64,000 nt of DNA, from NCBI RefSeq assembly GCF_003116135.1, contig NZ_PDOA01000017.1, positions 1 to 64,000 on the forward strand. Direction: 5' to 3'. Both the position numbers and the translations under genes were made by a program. This stretch comes from Teichococcus aestuarii. GTDB taxonomy: Bacteria; Pseudomonadota; Alphaproteobacteria; Acetobacterales; Acetobacteraceae. Shown here piece by piece: positions 15,357 through 24,675 of this stretch (its first letter is position 1; every line of letters starts with the position of its first letter). Under the pieces are notes generated by a model that was given only the letters and a program-made list of their open reading frames with translations, had not been told where the DNA came from and did not search any database.

Positions 15357-17912
15357 TCAGAGCGGGTCGGAGAAGCGGACGTTGTCCAGCCAGAGATCGG
15401 CGAGGCCGAAGGCCGGCTCTTCCTGGTCGGAATAGAGCAGCGCGGCGAAGCCGAGCTGGTAGGTCCCGCTCTCCTCCACCGTGAAGTAGATGTTGCTCCA
15501 CTGCTGCCCGGTGTCGCTGAAGCCGTAGATCTGGGCGTGCGCCTCGTTCTGCAGCGAGATCAGCGCCAGGCACTCATAGCCTTCCGGCGCCCCGGCCAGC
15601 TCGTTCACCAGCCACATGTCGAAGGAGACGACCTGGCCCGCCTCGAGCTGCACCGTCGTCCGGATGCCCGACGCTTCGGAATGCAGCGGCATGGGCAGGC
15701 CGATCTCGGCGCCGCCGAAGAAGGCGGTCAGCCCGGCCAGGTCGTTCTCCGGCGCCCCGTCCGGCAGGGCCGACATGAGCACCTCGGCCACGCTGAGGTC
15801 GTTGACGTCGAACACCGTGCCGAAGCTCTCCCAGCCCTGCAGCCCGTCCTCGAAGGTGAAGTCGATGCCCGGCTGCTCGTCCGCGCCGGCGATGGTGACG
15901 GTGATCTGCGTCTCCGTCCCGTCGGCCGACCGGACGGTGAGGACATCCAGCAGGCTCTCGCCCGCCTTCAGCGCCTGCACCTCGGGGCGGTCGTGGCCGT
16001 CGAAGATGTAGATCCAGTCGCCCTCCCGGTCGATGGAGAGGGTGCCATAGGCGCTCTCCAGGACCGCCTCGCGGAAGGAGGACTGGCCTGCATCGGGGTC
16101 GGTGACGGTCAGCCTGCCATAGGTGATGGATTCGTCGTCCTCGATGACCGTCCCGGTGCCGGTGCCGCCGAAGACGGGGGCTTCCGGCACGTCGCAGACG
16201 GCGAGGGTGAAGGGGGTGGCGACGGAAAGCCCCTGGCCGTCATGGTCGGTGGCGGTGACCTGGAGGTGCAGCGTGGCGGCGGCTTCGTGGTCCAGCGCGA
16301 TGCCGTCCTTCAGCTTCAGCAGGTTGCCGGCCACCTCGAAGCGCTCGTCATCGACGCGGAAGCGGTGCGTGTCGCCGGCATCGGGGTCGACCGCCGTCAG
16401 CGTGCCGACCACCGCGCCGGCCTCGTTCTCGCGCAGCGAGAAGCCGCTCAGGCGGATGTCGCGGGGCGAGTCGTTGGCGTCCAGCACCGGCACGGCGAGG
16501 CTGCGCTCCGTCCACAGCCCGTGGCTGTCCGTCGCCCGCACCAGCACGGCAATCCCGGCCTCGGTCTCGAAGTCGAGGGAGACGCCCTCCCGCAGCCGCA
16601 GCAGGTTGCCGTCCACCACCTCGAAACGCTCATCCGCCGTGCTGAAGCAGAGGCTGTCGCCCGCATCCGGGTCGGCGGCGGAGAGCCGGCCCAGATTGGC
16701 GCCGGGCAGGTTCTCGTAGAGAGGCACGGGGGAGAGGGTGGGGGCGGCGGGGGCCTCGTTGACGTCGCGCACCGCCAGCTCGAAGCGGCGGGTGACGGAC
16801 AGGCCGCTGGAATCGGTGGCGGTCAAAGCGAGGCACAGCACCGGCTCGGCCTCGAAATCGACAGCGATGCCATCCTTCAGCTTCAGCAGGGTTCCGGCCA
16901 CCTCGAAGCGATCGTCATCCACGCTGTAGGTGAGGCCGTCGCCATCGGGGTCCCGCGCACAGACGGTGCCCACCGCCGCGCCCGGCCGCGCCTCCTCCAG
17001 CGCCAGCGCGGAGAGGCTGAGGTCGGCCGGCGCCTCGTGCACCGGCCGCGCGGCGCGCGCCTCGCCCAGGCCGTGCATCAGGTAGTGCAGCATCGGGTTC
17101 ACGCCGGCCTCGGCCACGTCCGGGTTGTCGGCCAGATACTTGCCGCCGTCGAACCCGGCCGAGGGGCTGCGCTGCTCGCGCCAGCCGAAGCGCAGGTAAT
17201 GCTCCAGCGGGTCCATCCCGCTGGCGGCGACGTCGGGGTTCTGCGCCAGGTAGTGGTCGCGGTCGAACACCGCGTTGGCGGCACGGCCCTCGGCGCGGCC
17301 GAACAACACGTAGTGCTCCTGCGGGTTCATGCCGGAGCGGGCGACGTCGGGGTTCTGCTCCAGGTAGAACGCCGCGTCGAAGCCCAGCACCTCCAGCGCG
17401 CCCGGCGTGGCGGAGCGGCCCTCGAAGCGGCCGAAGGCGATGTAGTGCTCCAGCGGGTCGATGCCGGCGGCGGCGACATCGGGGTTGGCGGCGAGATAGG
17501 CGGCGGTGTCGAAGAAGGGGGAGGGGTCGCGCCCCTCGCGCCAGCCGAAGACGCGGTAATGCGTCAGCGGGTCGATGCCCGAGGCGGCCACGTCGGGGTT
17601 GGCGGCCAGATAGGCCTGGGCGTCGAACAGCCCGCCGGTGGCGCGGCCCTCCTGCCAGCCCTGGCTGGCATAATGCGCGTCGGCATCGGCGCCGGAGAGC
17701 CAGACATCATGGTTGCGGCTGTAGTACAGGAGGTCCTCGACCAGCAGGTCGCCATCGGCGTCGTCCACCGTGCCATCGGTGAACACATAGCGCCCGCCGG
17801 CCGCGGCCCGCACCGGCTCGCCCTCGGGCCCCCACACGGTCACCACGCCGCCATTCCGCTGGATCGTGGCCTCGGTGAGACGGAAATTGAAGGTTGTGGT
17901 GTTGATGGACAT
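15357..17912 (-). CDS. Large secreted repeat/cadherin-like surface protein
   Basis: 851 residues. Residues about 60-290 hold one degenerate and five clear copies of a roughly 40-residue unit with consensus YLAANPDVAAxGIDPLxHY followed by FGxxEGR. Residues about 297-600 contain three cadherin-like repeats (DPDAGD; VDDERFEVAGNLLKLKDG). About 610-700 resembles a VCBS-type domain, and 705-851 looks like a carbohydrate-binding beta-sandwich. There is no N-terminal signal peptide, so type I secretion is my inference, although no transporter lies nearby. ATG 17912 follows GGGGGA. Probably an adhesin or matrix protein. Confidence 0.8.
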   Translation of the reverse strand: MSINTTTFNFRLTEATIQRNGGVVTVWGPEGEPVRAAAGGRYVFTDGTVDDADGDLLVEDLLYYSRNHDVWLSGADADAHYASQGWQEGRATGGLFDAQAYLAANPDVAASGIDPLTHYRVFGWREGRDPSPFFDTAAYLAANPDVAAAGIDPLEHYIAFGRFEGRSATPGALEVLGFDAAFYLEQNPDVARSGMNPQEHYVLFGRAEGRAANAVFDRDHYLAQNPDVAASGMDPLEHYLRFGWREQRSPSAGFDGGKYLADNPDVAEAGVNPMLHYLMHGLGEARAARPVHEAPADLSLSALALEEARPGAAVGTVCARDPDGDGLTYSVDDDRFEVAGTLLKLKDGIAVDFEAEPVLCLALTATDSSGLSVTRRFELAVRDVNEAPAAPTLSPVPLYENLPGANLGRLSAADPDAGDSLCFSTADERFEVVDGNLLRLREGVSLDFETEAGIAVLVRATDSHGLWTERSLAVPVLDANDSPRDIRLSGFSLRENEAGAVVGTLTAVDPDAGDTHRFRVDDERFEVAGNLLKLKDGIALDHEAAATLHLQVTATDHDGQGLSVATPFTLAVCDVPEAPVFGGTGTGTVIEDDESITYGRLTVTDPDAGQSSFREAVLESAYGTLSIDREGDWIYIFDGHDRPEVQALKAGESLLDVLTVRSADGTETQITVTIAGADEQPGIDFTFEDGLQGWESFGTVFDVNDLSVAEVLMSALPDGAPENDLAGLTAFFGGAEIGLPMPLHSEASGIRTTVQLEAGQVVSFDMWLVNELAGAPEGYECLALISLQNEAHAQIYGFSDTGQQWSNIYFTVEESGTYQLGFAALLYSDQEEPAFGLADLWLDNVRFSDPL
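17043..17735 (-). repeat. Degenerate coding repeats, about 38-46 codons each
   Basis: Six tandem units within the surface-protein gene encode the NPDVAxxG-dPxxHY motif followed by GR. The first is degenerate and the other five are similar. This unit occurs in many large alphaproteobacterial extracellular proteins. Unit length varies slightly, one unit having an eight-residue insertion. Confidence 0.75.
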
Positions 17913-18051
17913 GCTTTCCCCCGGACCGCCGGCGTTTCCAGAAAAACCGCCGGCATTGCCATTTTTTATACAGGGGATATTAATTTATTGTCCGATCAAA
18001 ATAATGTTTCCAGGACGTGCAATGTGAGACAATGTAAGAATGGTGGGCACC

Positions 18052-18573
18052 ATGACTGAGCCGGATGCCAAGGCGCCGGAGATCTGGATCGACGGCGATG
18101 CCTGCCCGGTGCGCGAGGAGGTGTTCCGCGTCGCCGGGCGGCTGGGCCTGGTGGTGCATGTCGTCTCCAACGGCGCGCGGGGCATCCGCCTGCCGGAAGT
18201 GCCCTGGATCCGCCGCGTCATCGTGGCCGAGGGCGCCGATGCCGCCGATGACTGGATCGCCGAGCGCATCCGCGGGCAGGATCTCTGCATCACCGCCGAT
18301 ATCCCGCTGGCCTCGCGCTGCCTGGCGCGCGGCGCGCGGGCGCTCTCGCCCAACGGCCGCGTCTGGACCACCGACAACATCGGCAGCGCCCTGGCCGGGC
18401 GCGAGGTGGCGCGCCACCTGCGGGAGATCGGCGCCACCACGCGCGGCCCGGCGCCGATGGCGGCCGCCGACAAGTCCCGCTTCCTCTCGGCGCTGGAGAC
18501 GGAGGTGCAGGCGGCGATCCGGGGCGTGAGCAACCCGGCGCCGGTGCTGTGGCGGCCGGGGCTCGACATCTGA
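18052..18573 (+). CDS. UPF0178 (YaiI/YqxD) family protein
   Basis: 173 residues. The opening IWIDGDACPVREEVFR and the later DIPLASRC and GRVWTTDNIG motifs are diagnostic of the YaiI/YqxD family. These are PIN-like small proteins with conserved acidic residues and no firmly established function. ATG 18052 was preferred over ATG 18040 because GGTGGG lies five bases upstream. The AT-rich spacer before it (17950-18000) probably holds promoters for this gene and for the divergent surface protein. Confidence 0.9.
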   Translation: MTEPDAKAPEIWIDGDACPVREEVFRVAGRLGLVVHVVSNGARGIRLPEVPWIRRVIVAEGADAADDWIAERIRGQDLCITADIPLASRCLARGARALSPNGRVWTTDNIGSALAGREVARHLREIGATTRGPAPMAAADKSRFLSALETEVQAAIRGVSNPAPVLWRPGLDI

Positions 18574-18619
18574 GGCGGCGGGGGAGGCGGGGCTCTCCTC
18601 CCGCTTCCCGCCCGCCGGC

Positions 18620-19597
18620 TCAGGGCGTGGGCGCGTTCGGCGGCAGCAGGGCCTGCTCCTTCAGCGCGGCCCAGAAGGCGGCGGGGATCTCCCGCTTCAT
18701 CAGCGCGGCGTTCTGGCGCACCCGGTCGGGGTGCTTGGCGCCGGGGATCACCGAGGCCACCACCGGGTGCGCGGCGCAGAACTGCAGGGCGGCGGCCTTG
18801 AGGTCCACCCCATGCTCGGCCGCCACGGCGGCCATGCGGTCGCGCGCCGCCACCTGCTCGGGGCCGGCTTCCTGGTAGTCGAAGTTGCGGCCGCCGGCGA
18901 GCAGGCCGGAATTGTAGGGGCCGCCCACCACGATGTGCGCGCCGCGCCCGGCGCAGAGCGGGAACAGCTCCTTCAGCCCTGAGAGGTCCAGCAGGCTGTA
19001 GCGGCCGGCGAGCAGGAACACGTCGGGGTCGGATTCCTTCAGGGCGCGAACGCAGGGCTCGGTCAGGTTTACGCCGAGGCCCCAGGCGCGGATCAGCCCC
19101 TCCTCCCGCATCCTGGTCAGCTCGCGGAAGGCGCCATCGCGCGCGGTGCGGAAGGCCTCGTCATAGCCGTCGCCCAGGTGGTCGGGGGCGAGGTCGTGCA
19201 CATAGGCGATGTCGATGCGCCCCACCGCCATGCGCTGCAGGCTGTCCTCCACCGAGCGGCGGGCGGCGGCGGCGGAATAGTCCACCTGCCGGCGGAACAT
19301 CAGCCCGCTGACGAAGGGCTCGCCGATCTCGGGCTCGACGCTCGGCACCAGCAGCCGGCCGACCTTGGTGGAGAGCACGTAGTCGTCGCGCGGCTTCTCC
19401 CGCAGCACGGCGCCGAAGCGGTGCTCGGAGAGGCCGGCGCCATAATGCGGGGCCGTGTCGTAGTAACGGATGCCGCTTTCCCAGGCGGCCTCCAGGCTGG
19501 CCTCGGCGGTGGCCTCGTCCACGCGGTCGAACATGTCGCCGAGGGGCGCGCCGCCGAAGCCGAGCGGGCCGGGCGGGGCGAAGCGTTGGCTGGGCAT
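18620..19597 (-). CDS. Aldo/keto reductase (D-threo-aldose 1-dehydrogenase-like)
   Basis: 325 residues with a TIM-barrel AKR fold. Catalytic residues are visible in YYDTAPHYG (Asp, Tyr), STKVG (Lys) and YVHDL (His). The VIPGAKHPDRV loop near the C-terminus fits the NADP site. The family oxidises or reduces sugars and aldehydes. The ATG at 19597 follows AGGAGAG. It lies 87 bases downstream of the penicillin acylase homologue on the same strand, as last gene of an IclR-acylase-AKR series. Confidence 0.9.
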   Translation of the reverse strand: MPSQRFAPPGPLGFGGAPLGDMFDRVDEATAEASLEAAWESGIRYYDTAPHYGAGLSEHRFGAVLREKPRDDYVLSTKVGRLLVPSVEPEIGEPFVSGLMFRRQVDYSAAAARRSVEDSLQRMAVGRIDIAYVHDLAPDHLGDGYDEAFRTARDGAFRELTRMREEGLIRAWGLGVNLTEPCVRALKESDPDVFLLAGRYSLLDLSGLKELFPLCAGRGAHIVVGGPYNSGLLAGGRNFDYQEAGPEQVAARDRMAAVAAEHGVDLKAAALQFCAAHPVVASVIPGAKHPDRVRQNAALMKREIPAAFWAALKEQALLPPNAPTP

Positions 19598-19684
19598 CGG
19601 GCATCTCTCCTGCTGGCGGGGCGGCGCCCGGGCAGGGCGCCGCGCTCAACGGAGAGACGCCGCCCGGCGCCCCGGGTTGCCGGC

Positions 19685-22060
19685 TCAGCCGGCCGGGACC
19701 AGCTCGATGCGCTGCATCTCCATCGCGTCCACCGCCGCGCGCGAATAGAGCAGGGGCACATACTCGCCCCGCGCCCAGTGGGGCGCGAGATCGGCGTAAT
19801 GCGGCGAGGCCGGGTCGCCCGACTGGCCCGGCGCGTTGATGCAGAGGCTGTTGTCCCATTCGCCGACATCCATCACCAGCCGGACCGAGGCGCCGTAGGT
19901 GCAGCGGAAATCGGAGGGGCGGTAGCCGGTGTGCATCGGCGTCGAGGCGCTGCCGCCGACGGGGAAGGGGCCGACATCGAGGTTGCCCGCCTCCGGCGCC
20001 ACCCCCATCAGCGCGTGGCTGAAATAGCCCTGGTGCAGCCGGCTCCACTGCCACTCGGCCGGGGAGACGCCCATGCGCGCCTCGCAGTCGCGGAAGGCGG
20101 CGAGCAGGCACTCGGTCAGCAGCGCGTCGCGCGCGCGGGCCGGGTCGGCGCCGAGGCGCGGATCGGGCTGCTCCACGGCGCGCAGCAGGCTCTCCATATC
20201 CTGCGGCAGCAGCAGCGGGCGCAGCGTGGCATCCGGCACCAGCGCCGCCAGCAGGCGCGGCTTCAGGTGCTTGGTGACGAACACCTCGAACAGCGCGGCG
20301 GCGGCGCTGTCCGCCTCCAGCCGGTGGTCCCATTCCTCCAGCAGGGCGCGGGCGGCCCACAGCTCCGGCTCGCGCCCGCGCGGCAGGGAGAGCAGCAGGG
20401 CGCAGAGGCGGCGGGCGGGCAGGGAGGTGACATCCGTCTGCAGGTCGGTGGAATCGGCCAGCGTCAGCAGCGGGCCGCGCGTCAGCGCCTCGCGGATGCG
20501 GCGGGCGCGGGAGGCCTCGGTCCACTCGTAGCCGAAGGTCTTCCGCGCGTGCGGCCAGTCGGCCGGCATGTTCTGCTCGTTGGCGCTGTGCACGAAGCCC
20601 TCCAGCGGGTCCACCCGCCAGGGGTATTCCGCCGGGTCCAGCAGGCCGGACCATTCATGGCTGCCATCGCCCGGCACGGGCAGCAGCCCGTCCCAGTTCG
20701 GCCGTTGCGGCGCGAAGCCGGCCGGTGCCCAAGCCACCGTGCCGCCCGTATCGGCATAGACCTTGTTGACCGAGGGCGTGCCCCAGCGGCGCAGCGCCTC
20801 GCGGAACTCCGCCAGGCTGCGCGCCCGCATCGAGGAGAGGCTGCCGAGATAGGGCGCCGCGCCGGGCTGCGACCAGACGGTGCGGATGGCCACCGCCCGC
20901 CGCGCCGCGCGGTCCTCCGCGATGACGGGGCCGTGCCGGGTGAAGCACAGCTCCAGCACCTGCTCCGGCGCATCCTTCACCGCGAAGCGCTCCTCCACCA
21001 CCTCCATCGGCTCGAAGCCGCCGGCGTGGCGGTAGTGGCGCGGCAGGTCGGCGGCCGTCTCGTAGACATAGACATCCTCCTGGTCGGCGCCGTGGATGGT
21101 CAGCGCGAAGGCCGCCGTGCCGTTGTGGCCGATGGAGATGCCCGGCACCCCCGGCTCGCCGGCGCCGATGGCGTTGAAGCCCGGCGCCTCCAGATGGACG
21201 ATGTAGCGCAGCGAGGGCGCGGCATGGGCGCGGTGCGGGTCGGAGGCCAGGATCGGCCGGCCGCTCTCGGTGCGGCTGCCATGGATGGCCCAGTTGTTGG
21301 AGCCTTCCATCTCGGCGCCCTGCACCACCTCGCCGAGGTCGCTCACCCCCGTCCAGCGGCGCCAATCCCCCAGCGGCGCGGCGAGGCGCTCGGCCGAGAA
21401 GGTGACGCCGGCGGTGGCCAGCTTGAACTGCGTCAGCACCTCGACCCCGAGGGTGGAGAGGTCCAGCCCCTCCGCCCGCACCGGCTCCTTCATCGGCTCC
21501 AGGTTCTTGCGCAGCAGGTCGGTGGCGAGGTCGGCGCGGGAGAGGATGATGGCGCGGATCACCTCCGAGAGGGCGTTGCGCGTCAGGCTGTGGCTGCGGA
21601 TGCGCACCACATCCTCCGCCGCCCAGCGCTGCGGCCGCGTGCCCATGGCGCGGAACTCGGGCGGCAGGCGGTCCGGCTCGGCCTCCACCAGCGCCACATA
21701 GGCGTTGATGCCGGCGACGAAGGCCTCGCAGATGGCGCGTGCATCCGGCGCATAGGCGGCGAATTCCGCCTCGATGTCGCCGCGGTAGAGGAACAGGCGG
21801 GAGGCGCGGTCCTGCGCCAGGTAGCCGGGGCCGAAATCGGCGGCGAGCAGGCCGAGGCCGCGCTTGCGCCAGAGGTCGATCTGCCAGAGCCGGTCGCGCG
21901 CCGCGTTGAAGCCCTGCGCCAGGAACAGGTCGTGCTCGTTCTCCGCCCGCAGGTGCGGGATGCCCCAGCGGTCCACATGGATCGAGGCCGGTTGCCGAAG
22001 CCCGGCCACGGCGATGCGCTCATGCGGCGGCAATGTGTCTTTGGGGGTGGTCTCGGTCAT
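19685..22060 (-). CDS. Penicillin acylase family protein (Ntn hydrolase)
   Basis: 791 residues, normal for the family. The precursor would self-cleave before Ser254 in MEGSNNWAIHG, the conserved GSNNW site. This gives an alpha chain (GIPHLRAENEHDLFLAQG near the N-terminus) and a beta chain with N-terminal nucleophile. Substrates in this family include beta-lactams, acyl-homoserine lactones and other N-acyl compounds. No signal peptide is visible, so a cytoplasmic location is likely, unlike E. coli penicillin G acylase. It follows the IclR regulator, which faces an N-acyl-D-amino-acid deacylase, suggesting a theme of N-acyl amide breakdown. Confidence 0.9.
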   Translation of the reverse strand: MTETTPKDTLPPHERIAVAGLRQPASIHVDRWGIPHLRAENEHDLFLAQGFNAARDRLWQIDLWRKRGLGLLAADFGPGYLAQDRASRLFLYRGDIEAEFAAYAPDARAICEAFVAGINAYVALVEAEPDRLPPEFRAMGTRPQRWAAEDVVRIRSHSLTRNALSEVIRAIILSRADLATDLLRKNLEPMKEPVRAEGLDLSTLGVEVLTQFKLATAGVTFSAERLAAPLGDWRRWTGVSDLGEVVQGAEMEGSNNWAIHGSRTESGRPILASDPHRAHAAPSLRYIVHLEAPGFNAIGAGEPGVPGISIGHNGTAAFALTIHGADQEDVYVYETAADLPRHYRHAGGFEPMEVVEERFAVKDAPEQVLELCFTRHGPVIAEDRAARRAVAIRTVWSQPGAAPYLGSLSSMRARSLAEFREALRRWGTPSVNKVYADTGGTVAWAPAGFAPQRPNWDGLLPVPGDGSHEWSGLLDPAEYPWRVDPLEGFVHSANEQNMPADWPHARKTFGYEWTEASRARRIREALTRGPLLTLADSTDLQTDVTSLPARRLCALLLSLPRGREPELWAARALLEEWDHRLEADSAAAALFEVFVTKHLKPRLLAALVPDATLRPLLLPQDMESLLRAVEQPDPRLGADPARARDALLTECLLAAFRDCEARMGVSPAEWQWSRLHQGYFSHALMGVAPEAGNLDVGPFPVGGSASTPMHTGYRPSDFRCTYGASVRLVMDVGEWDNSLCINAPGQSGDPASPHYADLAPHWARGEYVPLLYSRAAVDAMEMQRIELVPAG

Positions 22061-22200
22061 CGGTCACGGCGTCCCTGGCAGCGCGAGGGCGGGAGGCTAG
22101 AAGCCCGCGCCGCAGGGCGCAATCCGGGGAAAAGTCGTTGCGGGACAAGGCGATATCGGCATGCGATTGTCGCCCCGCCATCCCCGCCGCGCAACGGCCT

Positions 22201-22968
22201 TCAGCGGCCGCTGCCGCCGCTCAGGGCGCGCGCCGCCTCCAGCGCCAGCGGCGCGAAGCGGGCGGCGAAGCGCGCCGCCGGCCACTCGGCCAGCGAGCCG
22301 GCCACATGGATCGCCCCCACCGGCCGCCCCTGCTGGTCGAGGATGGCGGCGCCGATCACCACCTCGCCGATCAGCATCTCCTCCTGCGCCAGGCAGTAGC
22401 CCTCGCGCCGGGCCAGGTCGATGCGGGCGGTGATGGCGTCGGGGTCGAGCAGCGTCTTGGGCGTCACCGGGCGCAGATCGGCGCGGTTGAGCAGCGCGGC
22501 CACCTCCTCGCGCGGCAGGTGGGCCAGGCAGGCGCGGCCGCCGGCGGCGGTGAAGCTCGGCAGGCGGCGGCCCACCAGCGTGGCGAAAAAGGTCTCCCGC
22601 TTGGTCTGCCGGCGCAGCGCGTAGACGATGGTGGTGCCGTCGAACAGGCTGAGGTCGACGCGCTCGCCCGTGCTGCGCTGCAGGTCGATCACAACCGGGG
22701 TGGCGCGCTCCACCAGCGGCCGGCTGCGCAGGAAGTCGAAGCTGCGGTCGAGGATCTTGCGGCCTGGCGTGTAGCCGCGCCCGTTGTTGCCGCGCTCCAG
22801 GTAGCCGAGCTTGAGAAGGGTGTGGGCCATGCGCTGGGCGGAGCTGCGGTCGATGCCGGAGAGGGCGGCCAGCTCGTTCAGGCTCAGCTCGCCCGGCTGC
22901 CGTGAGAAGGCCTCCAGCAGCGCCAGACCTTTCTGCAAGGATTGTACGAACAGCCTGTCGTCCGCCAT
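22201..22968 (-). CDS. IclR family transcriptional regulator
   Basis: 255 residues. An N-terminal winged helix-turn-helix (about 8-65: QSLQKGLALLEAF, LNELAALSGIDRSSAQR) is followed by an IclR effector domain ending in GAIHVAGSLAEW. ATG 22968 is preceded by GGGAGGGG. It diverges from the D-aminoacylase gene and precedes the penicillin acylase on its own strand, so it is likely to control one or both. The effector is unknown. Confidence 0.92.
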   Translation of the reverse strand: MADDRLFVQSLQKGLALLEAFSRQPGELSLNELAALSGIDRSSAQRMAHTLLKLGYLERGNNGRGYTPGRKILDRSFDFLRSRPLVERATPVVIDLQRSTGERVDLSLFDGTTIVYALRRQTKRETFFATLVGRRLPSFTAAGGRACLAHLPREEVAALLNRADLRPVTPKTLLDPDAITARIDLARREGYCLAQEEMLIGEVVIGAAILDQQGRPVGAIHVAGSLAEWPAARFAARFAPLALEAARALSGGSGR

Positions 22969-23154
22969 TTCCGGCCCCTCCCGTTGTGCCGGGCGTCTTG
23001 GGGCCATGGCGGCCATGGTGCAAGAGCGAAGGGGAAAAACCCGCCGCTTTCCGCCCTGCCGCCCTGGATCACCGCGCCGGACGGGGGCATGATCCGCGGC
23101 CCTGCCGTCCGTTGTTCCCGCGGCCCTGCCGCCTGCCAAGAGGATCTGTCCGCC
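22969..23154. promoter_or_regulatory. Divergent IclR/D-aminoacylase intergenic region
   Basis: This 186-base spacer separates divergently transcribed genes, so it should contain both promoters and the IclR operator. I see no convincing IclR-type palindrome or sigma-70 boxes by eye. The deacylase ribosome site AAGAGGA lies at 23138-23144. Confidence 0.4.
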
Positions 23155-24606
23155 ATGGCGCTCCGCTGCGACCTCATCATCCGCGATGCCACGATCTACG
23201 ACGGCACGGGGGGGCCGCGCCGGGTGGGCGATGTCGGCGTCAGCGGCGACCGCATCGTGGGGGTCGGCGACCTCGGCGGCATGAGTGCCGACCGCGAGGT
23301 GATCGGCACCGGCAAGGCCATCGCGCCGGGCTTCATCGACGCGCACACGCATGACGACCGTGCCGTGCTCTGCGGCCCGGCCTGCACGCTGTGCAAGATC
23401 AGCCAGGGCGTCACCACCGTGGTGGTGGGCAATTGCGGCATCAGCCTCTCGCCGATGCGCCACACCGCCAAGCGCCCGCCCGCGCCGCTCGACCTGCTGG
23501 GCGACGAGCAGTGGTGGACCTTCGACAGCTTCGGCGACTACGCCCACGCGCTGAAGACCAAGGGCAGCGAGGTGAACACCTACGCGCTGATCGGCCACCA
23601 GACGCTGCGCGTCGAGGCGATGGGCGGCGATCCCTACCGCGCCGCGACGGATGCCGAGATCCTGCGCATGCAGACGCGGCTGAAGCAGGCGCTGGCCGAG
23701 GGCGGCTCCGGCTTCTCCACCGGCCTCTACTACGCGCCGAACGCCCAGGCCTCCACCGAGGAGGTGATTGCGGTGGGCGAGGCGATGCGCACCATGGGCG
23801 GCCTCTACGTCACCCACATGCGCGACGAGGCGGACAAGATCTGCGCCTCGATCGAGGAGACGCTGAAGATCGCCCGCCGCCTCGGCGTGCCGGCGCATAT
23901 CAGCCACCACAAGTGCTCGATGCCGGAGAATTACGGCCGCTCGGTGCAGACCCTGGCGCTGATCCAGGCCGCCGCCTCGATGCAGGAGGTGGCCTATGAC
24001 GTCTATCCCTACCCCGCCGGCTCCACCGTGCTGATGCCGGACCGGGTGCGGGATGATCTCCGCACCATCATCACCTGGTCCGTCCCCTATCCGGAGATGG
24101 CGGGCAAGGACCTCTCCGAGATTGCGCGCGGCTGGAACACCGACCTGCGCGCCGCCGCCGAGCGGCTGACGCCGGCCGGCGCCGTCACCTTCCAGATGGA
24201 CGAGGAGGATGTGCGCCGCATTATGCGCCACCCCCTCTCGATGATCGGCTCGGACGGGCTGCCGCATGACGAGAAGCCGCACCCGCGCCTGTGGGGCACC
24301 TTCCCGCGTGTGCTGGGCTTCTACACCCGCCAGCTCGGCCTGTTCGACATGGAGACGGCCATCCACAAGATGACCGGCCGCGCCGCGCAGGTCTTCGGCA
24401 TGGTCGATCGCGGCGTGCTGCGCGAGGGCGCCTATGCCGACCTCGTGCTGTTCGACCCCAACACGGTGATGGACAACGCCACCTTCGAGAACCCGGTGCA
24501 GATGAGCGTCGGCATCGAGCAGGTCTGGGCCAATGGCGTGGCCACCTTCGCGGGCGGCAAGGAGACCGGCGAGAAGCCGGGCCGGCTGGTCACCCGCAAC
24601 CGCTGA
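23155..24606 (+). CDS. N-acyl-D-amino-acid deacylase family amidohydrolase
   Basis: 483 residues. Metal ligands are the H64-x-H66 pair in IDAHTHDD, the bridging Cys94 in VVVGNCGIS, and later histidines in HISHHK; the catalytic aspartate is in MIGSDGLPHD. This set is that of D-aminoacylases, which hydrolyse N-acyl-D-amino acids. ATG 23155 was chosen for the upstream AAGAGGA and the normal MALRCDLIIRDATIYDG start; the frame extends 71 codons further upstream without support. The LysE-type exporter follows 69 bases later. Confidence 0.9.
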   Translation: MALRCDLIIRDATIYDGTGGPRRVGDVGVSGDRIVGVGDLGGMSADREVIGTGKAIAPGFIDAHTHDDRAVLCGPACTLCKISQGVTTVVVGNCGISLSPMRHTAKRPPAPLDLLGDEQWWTFDSFGDYAHALKTKGSEVNTYALIGHQTLRVEAMGGDPYRAATDAEILRMQTRLKQALAEGGSGFSTGLYYAPNAQASTEEVIAVGEAMRTMGGLYVTHMRDEADKICASIEETLKIARRLGVPAHISHHKCSMPENYGRSVQTLALIQAAASMQEVAYDVYPYPAGSTVLMPDRVRDDLRTIITWSVPYPEMAGKDLSEIARGWNTDLRAAAERLTPAGAVTFQMDEEDVRRIMRHPLSMIGSDGLPHDEKPHPRLWGTFPRVLGFYTRQLGLFDMETAIHKMTGRAAQVFGMVDRGVLREGAYADLVLFDPNTVMDNATFENPVQMSVGIEQVWANGVATFAGGKETGEKPGRLVTRNR

Positions 24607-24675
24607 GGCCCGCGGCGCGGCACCGGAAAGGTCAGCATTATTGACCTTGATGCCGTTTCGCGCTTCGTTTCGGGC

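Noticed and set aside
15066-18059. A 997-codon plus frame opposite the repeat surface protein
   Set aside because: It mirrors the repeats of the real gene and has biased composition with no recognisable domain.
19178-22399. A 1073-codon open frame opposite the penicillin acylase gene
   Set aside because: Low-complexity shadow composition and no domain. The opposite strand encodes a complete acylase with catalytic Ser254.
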